The notes: generated by a model not told the origin, from the sequence alone. Positions 1-5,260 are shown, counted from the first letter of the stretch. The stretch is 6,195 nt of DNA from an uncultured Atopobiaceae bacterium (GCA_944321005.1 CALUJT010000143.1:1-6195); one strand, 5' to 3'. Made by a program: numbers and translations.

Positions 1-909
1 GCCGACGCGGTGGGAGACGGCCTTGACGGGGCGCTCGCCGCCGCGGGGGACGCGGGGCGCGACGCCTCCGGGACGCTGGACGGGACGCGAGGCGGGCTCG
101 AGGAGACGGCCTCCGCCCTCGAGGGGGCGGCCGGACGGCTGCGCGGCCTCGAGGGCAGGCTCGCCGCGGCGCTGGAGAGCGGCAGCGCCGACCAGGTGCG
201 CGCCGTGCTCTCGGCGGGGCCCGAGGCGCTCGCCTCCTTCGTGGCCGCGCCCGTGAGGGTGGAGCGGACGGCGGTCTTCCCCGTGGAGAACAACGGCTCT
301 GCGATGACGCCCTTCTACACCACGCTCGCCATCTGGATCGGCGGGGTGGTGCTCGCCGCGCTCGTGCGGGCCACGCCCTCCGAGGCCGCCCTCGCCGAGA
401 CGGGCTGCTCGTGGCGGCAGGCCTACCTGGGCAGGCTCGCCCTCTTCTGCGCCGTGGGCGTGTGCCAGGCGGCCCTCATCGCCGGGGGCGACCTCCTGTA
501 CCTCGGCGTGCAGTGCGAGCACCCGTGGCTCTTCGTCCTCGCGTGCTGCGTCACGTCCGCGGCCTACGTGAACGTGATCTTCTCGCTCTCCGCCTCGTTC
601 GGGGACGTGGGCAAGGCCGTGGCCGTGGTGCTCATGGTGGTTCAGGTGGCGGGCTCGGGCGGGACCTTCCCTCCCCAGATGCTGCCCGCCCCCTTCCAGG
701 CGGCGTACCAGTGGCTGCCCTTCGTCCACAGCGAGGGCGCTCTGCGGGCGGCGATGTTTGGCGTCTGGGACGCCGACATCTGGCGCGAGCTTGCCGTTCT
801 TCTCGCCTACCTGGGCGCGGCGCTGGCGCTGGGACTTGCCCTGCGCCGCCCCACGGCGCGCGCGGGCACGTGGTTCGAGCGACGCCTGGAGGCCACGCGC
901 GTGATGTGA
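1..909 (+). CDS. YhgE/Pip family ABC-2-like membrane protein, C-terminal part (5' end outside window)
   Basis: The reading frame is open from base 1 and ends at TGA 907-909, giving 302 visible residues; the GTG at 10 is only an internal codon. The first ~80 residues are rich in Ala, Gly, Glu and Arg with heptad-like spacing (GLEETASALEGAAGRLRGLE), which suggests an extracytoplasmic coiled coil. About five hydrophobic segments follow, near residues 103-123, 144-162, 173-195, 203-220 and 262-281. The motif SGGTFPPQMLPAPFQ (about 218-232), then LPFVHSEGALRAAMFG, is characteristic of the C-terminal ABC-2 membrane domain of YhgE/Pip proteins. That family includes the Lactococcus phage infection protein and proteins encoded near type VII/ESX-like secretion genes. 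No ATPase domain is visible. The substrate is unknown; export or envelope function is inferred from the family. It ends 84 bp before gltX, which has its own promoter-like element, so co-transcription is not required. Family assignment is fairly secure; function is not. Confidence 0.82.
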   Translation, partial: ADAVGDGLDGALAAAGDAGRDASGTLDGTRGGLEETASALEGAAGRLRGLEGRLAAALESGSADQVRAVLSAGPEALASFVAAPVRVERTAVFPVENNGSAMTPFYTTLAIWIGGVVLAALVRATPSEAALAETGCSWRQAYLGRLALFCAVGVCQAALIAGGDLLYLGVQCEHPWLFVLACCVTSAAYVNVIFSLSASFGDVGKAVAVVLMVVQVAGSGGTFPPQMLPAPFQAAYQWLPFVHSEGALRAAMFGVWDADIWRELAVLLAYLGAALALGLALRRPTARAGTWFERRLEATRVM

Positions 910-947
910 CGGCCGGCAAGACGACCGCTGCCCCCTCGCCCCCGCGC

Positions 948-953
948 TATACT
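948..953 (+). promoter_or_regulatory. Putative -10 box of the gltX promoter (TATACT)
   Basis: TATACT matches the sigma70/SigA -10 consensus TATAAT at five of six bases and stands out in very GC-rich sequence. It would place transcription start near 960, giving a leader of roughly 34 nt before the gltX ATG. No good -35 hexamer lies at 16-18 bp spacing, so the call rests on the -10 alone. Confidence 0.5.
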
Positions 954-981
954 GGTTGCGCATGTGACGAGAAGGACCACC

Positions 982-987
982 GAGAGG
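982..987 (+). promoter_or_regulatory. Ribosome binding site of gltX (GAGAGG)
   Basis: GAGAGG ends 6 nt before ATG 994, which is normal Shine-Dalgarno spacing. It favours ATG 994 over the in-frame GTG at 964, which would add ten residues, lacks a comparable upstream site and lies only about 4 nt after the predicted transcription start. Confidence 0.65.
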
Positions 988-993
988 AACCCC

Positions 994-2472
994 ATGTCAG
1001 ACACCCCCGTGCGCGTGCGCTTTGCGCCCTCCCCCACCGGCAAGCTCCACGTGGGCGGCGCGCGCACCGCGATCTACAACTGGGCCTTCGCCCGCGCCAA
1101 CCACGGCACCTTCATCCTGCGCATCGACGACACCGACCCCGAGCGCTCCACCGAGGAGAACACCCAGATCATCCTGCGCGCCATGCGCTGGCTGGGGCTT
1201 GACTGGGACGAGGGCCCGGAGGTGGGCGGCGACTTTGGCCCCTACAAGCAGACCGAGCGCGCCCAGCTCTACCGCGACGCCGCCCAGCGCCTGTGGGACG
1301 AGGGGAAGGCGTACCCGTGCTTCTGCACGCCCGAGCAGCTCGCCGCGGACCGCGAGGCCGCCCAGGCCCGCAAGGACCCCTTCCAGGGCTACCAGCGCCG
1401 CTGCCGCGACCTCGACCCCGCCGAGGCCCGCGCGCGCATAGACGCCGGCGAGCCCTACGTCCTGCGCATCAAGGTGCCCGAGGACCGCGGCGACGTGGTG
1501 GTGCGCGACGCCGTCCACGGCGACGTGACCTTTGCCGCGCGCGAGCTCGACGACTTCGTCATCCAGCGCACGGACGGCACGCCCACCTACAACTTCGCCA
1601 CCGTGGTCGACGACGCGATGATGGGCATCACCCACGTCATCCGCGGCGACGACCACCTCTCCAACACCCCGCGCCAGGTCATCGTCTACGAGGCCCTGGG
1701 CGCACCGGTGCCCACCTTCGCGCACATCTCCATGATCCTGGGCGCGGACGGCAAGAAGCTCTCCAAGCGCCACGGCGCCACCAACGTGGAGGAGTACCGC
1801 GACGCGGGCTACCTCTCGGACGCCTTCGTGAACTACCTGGCGCTCCTGGGCTGGTCGCTCGACGGCGAGACCACCATCATCCCGCGCGACGTGCTCGCCC
1901 GCGAGTTCTCGCTCGACCACGTGTCCAAGAACCCGGCCACCTTCGACCCCAAGAAGCTCGACTGGATCCAGGCCGAGTACATCCGCTCCATGACGGACGC
2001 CGAGTTCGCTGACCAGGTCATGCTGCCCGAGCTCCACGAGGCCGGCCTCGTGGGCGACGGCTTTGAGGCGGACGAGGCCTGGGTGGACGCGCTGGCGGCC
2101 ATCGTGAAGCCGCGCACCAAGTTCCCGGCGGACGTGGTCACGGTCGCCGCGCCCGTCTTCGCCACGGCCGAGACGCTGGCGTATGACGAGAAGAGCGTGG
2201 CCAAGGGGCTCGCCAAGGAGGGCATGGGCGCCGTGCTGGACGCCGCGCGCGAGGCGCTCGTGGGGCTCGACGCCTGGGAGCCCGCCGCGATCGACGCCGC
2301 GCTCGAGGCGCTGCCCGAGGCGCTCGACGTGAAGAAGCGCCTGGTGTTCCAGGCCGTGCGCGTGGCCGTGTGCGGCAACATGGTGTCTCCGCCGCTGGGC
2401 GAGACCATGGCGCTCGTGGGCCGCGAGGACTGCCTGGCGCGCATCGACCGCGCGCGTGCCCTGGCGCTGTAG
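994..2472 (+). CDS. gltX: Glutamyl-tRNA synthetase
   Basis: Complete class I aminoacyl-tRNA synthetase of 492 residues, a normal length for bacterial GltX. It charges tRNA(Glu) with glutamate in the cytoplasm using ATP. The N-terminus carries the family signature RFAPSPTGKLHVGGART at residues 9-25, with the HIGH-type motif as HVGG (19-22). The KMSKS-type motif is KLSKR at 255-259 within GADGKKLSKRHGATN. Between them lies the conserved THVIRGDDHLSNTPRQ block (213-228). The zinc-region cysteines C109, C111 and C137 are present, but the fourth ligand position holds Asp139 (CRD) rather than His or Cys, so this site may not bind zinc; many GltX proteins lack the full set. The C-terminal part from about residue 320 is the helical anticodon-binding region. 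The start at 994 is set by the GAGAGG site. It may be a non-discriminating enzyme that also charges tRNA(Gln), as is common in lineages using GatCAB, but the window cannot show this. It is convergent with pcp. Confidence 0.97.
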   Translation: MSDTPVRVRFAPSPTGKLHVGGARTAIYNWAFARANHGTFILRIDDTDPERSTEENTQIILRAMRWLGLDWDEGPEVGGDFGPYKQTERAQLYRDAAQRLWDEGKAYPCFCTPEQLAADREAAQARKDPFQGYQRRCRDLDPAEARARIDAGEPYVLRIKVPEDRGDVVVRDAVHGDVTFAARELDDFVIQRTDGTPTYNFATVVDDAMMGITHVIRGDDHLSNTPRQVIVYEALGAPVPTFAHISMILGADGKKLSKRHGATNVEEYRDAGYLSDAFVNYLALLGWSLDGETTIIPRDVLAREFSLDHVSKNPATFDPKKLDWIQAEYIRSMTDAEFADQVMLPELHEAGLVGDGFEADEAWVDALAAIVKPRTKFPADVVTVAAPVFATAETLAYDEKSVAKGLAKEGMGAVLDAAREALVGLDAWEPAAIDAALEALPEALDVKKRLVFQAVRVAVCGNMVSPPLGETMALVGREDCLARIDRARALAL

Positions 2473-2499
2473 GCGGCGCGGCCACGGCCCCTCCACGTT

Positions 2500-2549
2500 C
2501 GGGCGGGTCCCGGACGACCTCCCACGCGGGGGCGTCCGGGGCCCGCCCG
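2500..2549 (+). terminator. Long GC-rich hairpin after gltX, probable transcription terminator
   Basis: Arm 2500-2516 (CGGGCGGGTCCCGGACG) pairs with arm 2533-2549 (CGTCCGGGGCCCGCCCG) over 17 positions, with one G-T wobble and no other mismatch. The 16-nt interior can pair further (2518-2522 with 2528-2532), giving an almost continuous stem of about 22 bp. It begins 28 nt after the gltX stop and is followed by CTCTTCTC, a weak pyrimidine tract rather than a true U-run. Position and stability suggest gltX termination. The poor U-run leaves Rho dependence or a purely stabilising 3' hairpin possible. Confidence 0.6.
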
Positions 2550-2564
2550 CTCTTCTCGCCGGAA

Positions 2565-2601
2565 CGCGCAGCTGGGGATTTTGGAAATCCGGAGCTACGC
2601 G
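2565..2601. repeat. REP-like inverted repeat, copy 1
   Basis: Arm 2565-2581 (CGCGCAGCTGGGGATTT) is an imperfect inverted repeat of 2585-2601 (AAATCCGGAGCTACGCG). 14 of 17 positions are complementary around a 3-nt TGG loop. The arm sequence recurs twice more downstream in this intergenic region, approximating CGCGCAGGTCGGGATTT. No coding role is seen. Confidence 0.7.
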
Positions 2602-2623
2602 TGCGGGGAGAGCCCGGAGAGCA

Positions 2624-2674
2624 CGCGCAGCTCGGCATTATGCGTCCTCGGAACCAGAAATCCCGACCTGCGCG
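2624..2674. repeat. REP-like inverted repeat, copy 2
   Basis: Arm 2624-2640 (CGCGCAGCTCGGCATTA) pairs with 2658-2674 (AAATCCCGACCTGCGCG) at 14 of 17 positions across a 17-nt spacer. The left arm is a diverged copy of the arm at 2565. The right arm is also a perfect partner for the next unit's left arm at 2688-2702, so two alternative hairpins share it. Confidence 0.65.
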
Positions 2675-2702
2675 TCCTTCTCGGCATGCGCAGGTCGGGA
2701 TT
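2659..2702. repeat. Perfect 15-bp inverted repeat with 14-nt loop, possible bidirectional terminator
   Basis: AATCCCGACCTGCGC (2659-2673) and GCGCAGGTCGGGATT (2688-2702) are exact reverse complements. The gap is 2674-2687. Read on the minus strand, toward the end of the pcp transcript, the stem is followed by TCTGGTTCC after GGGATT, a weakly T-rich stretch; on the plus strand it is followed by ACCAGAAAAG. It lies 46 nt past the pcp stop, so it could end the minus-strand operon, but it is not a textbook intrinsic terminator. It is built from the right arm of repeat copy 2 and the left arm of copy 3. Confidence 0.7.
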
Positions 2703-2725
2703 ACCAGAAAAGCGGGATTGCGCGT
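2687..2725. repeat. REP-like inverted repeat, copy 3 (degenerate right arm)
   Basis: The left arm at 2687-2702 (TGCGCAGGTCGGGATT) matches the repeat consensus closely. The following ACCAGAAA and terminal TGCGCGT match the right half of copy 2 exactly, at a 50-bp offset (2653-2675 against 2703-2725, 17 of 23 identical). The middle of the right arm has diverged, so copy 3 no longer pairs fully with itself. Overall length (about 38 nt) matches copy 1 (37 nt). Confidence 0.5.
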
Positions 2726-2747
2726 GGGGCGCCGGCGGCGAGAAGAA

Positions 2748-3392
2748 CTACTGCTCGGTGCCCTCGCCCGCGGTCACGGCGTCGTCCGCGCAGGTGACCG
2801 CCGCGCCGATCATGGCGGCGAGGCCCGCCACCATCATCTCCACGCTCATGGACGCGGTTCCCTCCCCCATGGAGACGGCCTGCTCGGTGGCGTAGGGCAC
2901 GTGCACGAAGCCGCCGCGGACACCGGGATGGCGCGTGGCGAGGCAGTGCAGCAGCTCGTAGAGGACCTCGTTGCAGCAGAACGTGCCGGCGGTGTAGGAG
3001 ACGGCGGCCGGAACGCCCGCGGCGCGCGCGGCGTCCACCATGGCAAAGACCGGCAGCGTGGCGAAGTAGGCGTCCGGGCCGTCCGGCTCGAGACGGCCGA
3101 CGGGCTGGTTGCCCTCGTTGTCCGGGATGCGCGCGTTGGCGTAGTTGATGCCCACGAACTCGGGCGTGATGTGGCTGCGCCCGCCGGCCTGGCCCACGCA
3201 GAGCACGAGGTCGGGCCGCTCGGCTTCGATGGCGGCCTCGACGGCGGCGGCGTCCTTGCCAAAGACCACCGGAATCTGCGCGGTCACCACCTCGGCGCCC
3301 TCGATCGTGGCGGGCAGGCGGCGCACCGCCTCGAGCGCGGGGTTGATGGTCGCGCCGCCAAAGGGCTCGAATCCCGTTACCAGCACCTTCAT
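2748..3392 (-). CDS. pcp: Pyrrolidone-carboxylate peptidase (pyroglutamyl-peptidase I)
   Basis: Complete 214-residue cysteine peptidase of family C15, the usual length. It removes an N-terminal pyroglutamyl (5-oxoproline) residue from peptides and proteins in the cytoplasm; no signal peptide is present. The N-terminal family motif VTGFEPFGG is at residues 5-13. By alignment with the Bacillus enzyme, the catalytic triad is intact: Glu78 in GGRSHITPEF, Cys140 in SYTAGTFCCN and His164 in GGFVHVPY. The substrate-loop block ARIPDNEGNQPVG (87-99) is also present. The residue after the catalytic Glu is Phe79, where Arg is common (TPER). The start at 3392 is supported by AGAGGAAG 8 nt upstream. It is the last gene of an operon behind DUF969 and DUF979, separated from DUF979 by 43 nt. 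That context ties it to uptake or turnover of pyroglutamate or pyroglutamyl peptides. Identification is secure; the physiological substrate is inferred. Confidence 0.96.
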   Translation of the reverse strand: MKVLVTGFEPFGGATINPALEAVRRLPATIEGAEVVTAQIPVVFGKDAAAVEAAIEAERPDLVLCVGQAGGRSHITPEFVGINYANARIPDNEGNQPVGRLEPDGPDAYFATLPVFAMVDAARAAGVPAAVSYTAGTFCCNEVLYELLHCLATRHPGVRGGFVHVPYATEQAVSMGEGTASMSVEMMVAGLAAMIGAAVTCADDAVTAGEGTEQ

Positions 3393-3400
3393 GAGAATCG

Positions 3401-3408
3401 CTTCCTCT
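3401..3408 (-). promoter_or_regulatory. Ribosome binding site of pcp (AGAGGAAG)
   Basis: On the minus strand AGAGGAAG lies 8 nt before ATG 3392. It is a fair Shine-Dalgarno sequence and gives pcp its own initiation site rather than strict coupling to DUF979. A strong palindrome sits immediately upstream. Confidence 0.6.
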
Positions 3409-3412
3409 CTGG

Positions 3413-3430
3413 GGCGCCCCGCGGGGCGCC
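3413..3430 (-). repeat. Perfect 18-nt GC palindrome between the DUF979 gene and pcp
   Basis: GGCGCCCCGCGGGGCGCC is its own reverse complement. In the operon mRNA it would fold as a 7-bp all-GC stem with a CGCG loop, starting 5 nt after the DUF979 stop and ending 4 nt before the pcp ribosome binding site. No U-run follows, so it is not called a terminator. It could be an mRNA-stability or processing element, a pause site, or a brake on pcp translation. Confidence 0.6.
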
Positions 3431-3435
3431 GCCGG

Positions 3436-4395
3436 CTACAGGCCGAAGACGATCATGTAGACGATCTGCGCCGCGAGCATGAACGGCGCGATCGGCACCT
3501 GCTTCTTGATGACGCCGTAGGAGTCCTTCATCTCCAGGATCGCCACCGGCACGATGTTGAAGTTCGCGGCCATCGGCGTCATGAGCGTGCCGCAGAAGCC
3601 GCAGGTCAGCGCCACCGAGCCGATGAGCGCGGGGTCGGCGCCGAGCGACAGCACGAACGGCGCTCCGATGCCCACCGTCATCACCGTGATGGCGCCGTAG
3701 GCGTTGCCCATCACCATCGTGAAGACCGCCATGCCGATGGCGTAGACGACCACGCCCACAACGGCGTTGCCCTGCGGGATCACGCCCGAGACCAGACCGG
3801 AGATCACGTCGCCCACGCCCGCGGCCGTGAAGATCGCGCCCAGCGCGGCGAGAAGGACCGGCAGCATGGAGAGCGGGCCCACGGTGTCGAGCATGCGGCG
3901 GGTGTCGTCGAGGAAGACGCGCGGGGTGTTCCTGCGCGAGAAGGCCATGAGCAGCACGCCGCCCACGACCACGCCGAAGGTGAGGCCCACGAGCGAGCTG
4001 ATGTTGGTGAACAGGGCGAAGACCAGCGCCATCACGCCCAGGGACAGGGCCGGCACGAAGAGCTTCATGCCGATCTTCTCGTAGTTGGACTGCATCTCCT
4101 CGGCCGTGGGCTCGCCGCCCACGCCGCGGCCGACCTGCCTGAGGATCGGCGGGATGACCATCAGCACCACGAGCACGCCCGCCACGGTGGACGGGACCCA
4201 GCGGCCCACGATGAACAGGACGCCGAGCACGCACCAGAAGAAGGCGGTGCCCAGGCGCTTCTCGTTGGTCTGGTCAAGGGCGTTGCGCACGCCGGCGTAG
4301 AACGCGATGAGGCCGATGAGGATGTAGACGACCTCGAGGAGCTTGTCGGAGAGCGTCACGTCGGCGCTCTGGAAGAACTGGAGGAACTCCGTCAT
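3436..4395 (-). CDS. DUF979 family membrane protein, putative 5-oxoproline transporter subunit
   Basis: Complete 319-residue integral membrane protein with about eight to ten hydrophobic segments, the clearest near residues 19-36, 50-64, 69-84, 112-130, 133-152, 175-193, 212-229 and 303-318. Two Gly/Pro/Asn-rich blocks stand out: MGNAYGAITVMTVGIGAPF (229-247) and CGFCGTLMTPMAANFNIVP (265-283). They resemble the re-entrant loop motifs of ion-transporter (IT) superfamily secondary carriers. DUF979 is always expected with DUF969, and current family annotation names the pair as subunits of a 5-oxoproline transporter. The substrate call therefore rests on the family, not on residues visible here. 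The start overlaps the DUF969 stop as ATGA, indicating translational coupling, and pcp follows. With no signal peptide or solute-binding protein nearby, a two-subunit secondary carrier is the simplest reading. Confidence 0.9.
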   Translation of the reverse strand: MTEFLQFFQSADVTLSDKLLEVVYILIGLIAFYAGVRNALDQTNEKRLGTAFFWCVLGVLFIVGRWVPSTVAGVLVVLMVIPPILRQVGRGVGGEPTAEEMQSNYEKIGMKLFVPALSLGVMALVFALFTNISSLVGLTFGVVVGGVLLMAFSRRNTPRVFLDDTRRMLDTVGPLSMLPVLLAALGAIFTAAGVGDVISGLVSGVIPQGNAVVGVVVYAIGMAVFTMVMGNAYGAITVMTVGIGAPFVLSLGADPALIGSVALTCGFCGTLMTPMAANFNIVPVAILEMKDSYGVIKKQVPIAPFMLAAQIVYMIVFGL

Positions 4396-5138
4396 CGGGC
4401 GTCACCGCCCTTCTCGGCCCGCGCGTCCTTCTCGGCGGCAGCGTCGGCGGAGGCGTCGGCGCGCCCGCGGCGCCTCATGAGGCGACGGTCGATGATGTTG
4501 TAGTAGACGATCGCCGCGAGCATGGCGAGCACGGCCACCGGGATCTGAACCGCGGCGAGGTCGGCGAGGCTCACGTCATAGCCCAGGCCCGCGAGCGTGC
4601 CCTGCACGAGCAGGCCGCCCGAGCCGCCGATGAACAGCACCTGGCCGAAGAACCACGCGACGTTGTCGATGCCGGCGGAGACGCCCTTGAGCTCCTCGAG
4701 GTGCTTCTCGTCGATCTTCTTGCCGTCGCGCTCGACCGCGGCCTGCTCCATGGGCATGACGACCGGGCGGATGAAGCCCGCGACGCCGCCGAAGTTGACG
4801 TTGAACGCGGCAAAGAGCACGCGCACGACGCCGTAGGCCGAAACGATCATGCCGGCGGACGCGTTCTTGAGCTTGCGGATGAGTGCCGCGGCGGCCTGGC
4901 GCAGGCCGCTGCGCTCGAGGGTGCCCGTGATCACGAACGTCATGATGAAGATGCACATGCTTCGGTTGGAGACGAAGCTCTCGCCGAGGGTGTCCAGGAA
5001 CGCCACCGGGTCCATGCCGCCCACCACGGCGGTCGCGACGGCGGCCACCATGATGATGAGGATGGAGTCGAGCTTGAGCGCGAAGCCCGCCACGACGATG
5101 ACGATTCCCAGGAGCTTGAGCAGCTCTGTGGGATCCAT
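4392..5138 (-). CDS. DUF969 family membrane protein, putative 5-oxoproline transporter subunit
   Basis: Complete 248-residue integral membrane protein and first gene of the minus-strand operon. Hydrophobic segments lie near residues 6-22, 25-41, 60-73, 95-113, 162-184 and 193-215. A conserved block AFNVNFGGVAGFIRPVVMP (111-129) and GQVLFIGGSGGLLVQG (165-180) look like the loop motifs of a split IT-superfamily carrier. A hydrophilic loop at 131-158 (ERDGKKIDEKHLEELKG) separates them. The tail after residue 217 is strongly charged (RRLMRRRGRADAS, then an Ala/Glu/Lys stretch) and probably cytoplasmic. The family is annotated as partner of DUF979 in 5-oxoproline transport. The start is fixed by a perfect AAGGAGGA site 5 nt upstream. 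The gene is divergent from L-serine dehydratase across a 127-bp control region. Family assignment is strong; substrate is inferred from family annotation and the downstream pcp. Confidence 0.9.
   Translation of the reverse strand: MDPTELLKLLGIVIVVAGFALKLDSILIIMVAAVATAVVGGMDPVAFLDTLGESFVSNRSMCIFIMTFVITGTLERSGLRQAAAALIRKLKNASAGMIVSAYGVVRVLFAAFNVNFGGVAGFIRPVVMPMEQAAVERDGKKIDEKHLEELKGVSAGIDNVAWFFGQVLFIGGSGGLLVQGTLAGLGYDVSLADLAAVQIPVAVLAMLAAIVYYNIIDRRLMRRRGRADASADAAAEKDARAEKGGDAR
4397..4410 (-). promoter_or_regulatory. Small hairpin over the DUF979 translation initiation region
   Basis: GGGCG (4397-4401) and CGCCC (4406-4410) form a 5-bp stem with a 4-nt loop. It lies within the last codons of the DUF969 gene and ends 1 nt before the DUF979 start codon. 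The only Shine-Dalgarno-like purines (AAGGGCGG on the minus strand) fall partly inside the stem. Ribosomes finishing DUF969 would open it, consistent with translational coupling through the ATGA overlap. Confidence 0.4.
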
Positions 5139-5143
5139 CGGGG

Positions 5144-5151
5144 TCCTCCTT
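5144..5151 (-). promoter_or_regulatory. Ribosome binding site of the DUF969 gene (AAGGAGGA)
   Basis: AAGGAGGA on the minus strand is a near-complete anti-16S match, 5 nt before ATG 5138. It is the strongest Shine-Dalgarno in the window and predicts efficient translation of the first operon gene. Confidence 0.8.
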
Positions 5152-5161
5152 GTGATTCGGT

Positions 5162-5185
5162 TGATACGACGTGGGTATCATACCC
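5162..5185. promoter_or_regulatory. Overlapping inverted repeats with minus-strand -10 box; putative operator/promoter
   Basis: TGATAC (5162-5167) and GTATCA (5175-5180) form an inverted repeat with a 7-bp spacer. A second, 13-nt palindrome GGGTATCATACCC (5173-5185) overlaps its right arm. On the minus strand, 5182-5177 reads TATGAT, a five-of-six match to the -10 consensus, which would give a leader of about 30 nt for the DUF969-DUF979-pcp operon. No convincing -35 is seen upstream of it. The AT-containing symmetric sequence is conspicuous in this GC-rich region and lies between divergent genes, so binding of a dimeric regulator is plausible. The regulator is not identified. Confidence 0.5.
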
Positions 5186-5253
5186 CCTCGCAGCTGCTAA
5201 GCTATCTGCGATGAGAGCGGACGGCCGAGAAGAGCTGGCCGCCGCGACGACGC

Positions 5254-5260
5254 GGGAGGA
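5254..5260 (+). promoter_or_regulatory. Ribosome binding site of the L-serine dehydratase gene (GGGAGGA)
   Basis: GGGAGGA ends 5 nt before ATG 5266, a strong Shine-Dalgarno at normal spacing. It decides the start against the upstream out-of-frame ATG at 5211. Possible -10 sequences upstream (TAAGCT at 5198 or CTATCT at 5202) are too weak to call. Confidence 0.75.

Noticed and set aside
1..909. Phage-defence role for the YhgE/Pip protein
   Set aside because: The family includes a phage receptor-like protein, but nothing in this fragment or its neighbours indicates defence or phage interaction.
964..993. GTG 964 as the gltX start (ten extra residues)
   Set aside because: The conserved N-terminus begins at MSDTPVRVRFAPSPTG, the GAGAGG site fits ATG 994, and 964 lies right next to the predicted transcription start.
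411..1202. Plus-strand open frame spanning the end of the YhgE/Pip gene and the start of gltX
   Set aside because: Out of frame with both conserved proteins, Arg/Pro-rich, and crosses the gltX promoter and ribosome binding site.
997..2496. 499-codon open frame on the minus strand antisense to gltX
   Set aside because: It is the complement of a highly conserved synthetase in GC-rich sequence; composition is biased to His, Val, Gly, Ala and Arg with no recognisable domain.
2565..2725. CRISPR array
   Set aside because: Repeats are imperfect, inverted rather than direct, and not separated by regular unique spacers; no cas gene is present.
2581..2895. Small plus-strand ORF starting in the repeat region
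   Set aside because: Its N-terminal peptide is a translation of the inverted repeats and the rest is antisense to pcp; it starts with TTG and has no ribosome binding site.
3413..3430. Intrinsic terminator between the DUF979 gene and pcp
   Set aside because: The palindrome is strong but no T-run follows on the minus strand and pcp fits the operon functionally.
2370..3482. 370-codon plus-strand open frame from the end of gltX through the repeat region and pcp
   Set aside because: Overlaps gltX out of frame and pcp antisense; composition is Arg/Gly/His-rich without motifs.
3145..4503. 452-codon plus-strand open frame across the pcp-DUF979 region
   Set aside because: Antisense to three clear genes, dominated by His/Arg/Asp/Glu low-complexity sequence, with no domain; a GC-driven shadow.
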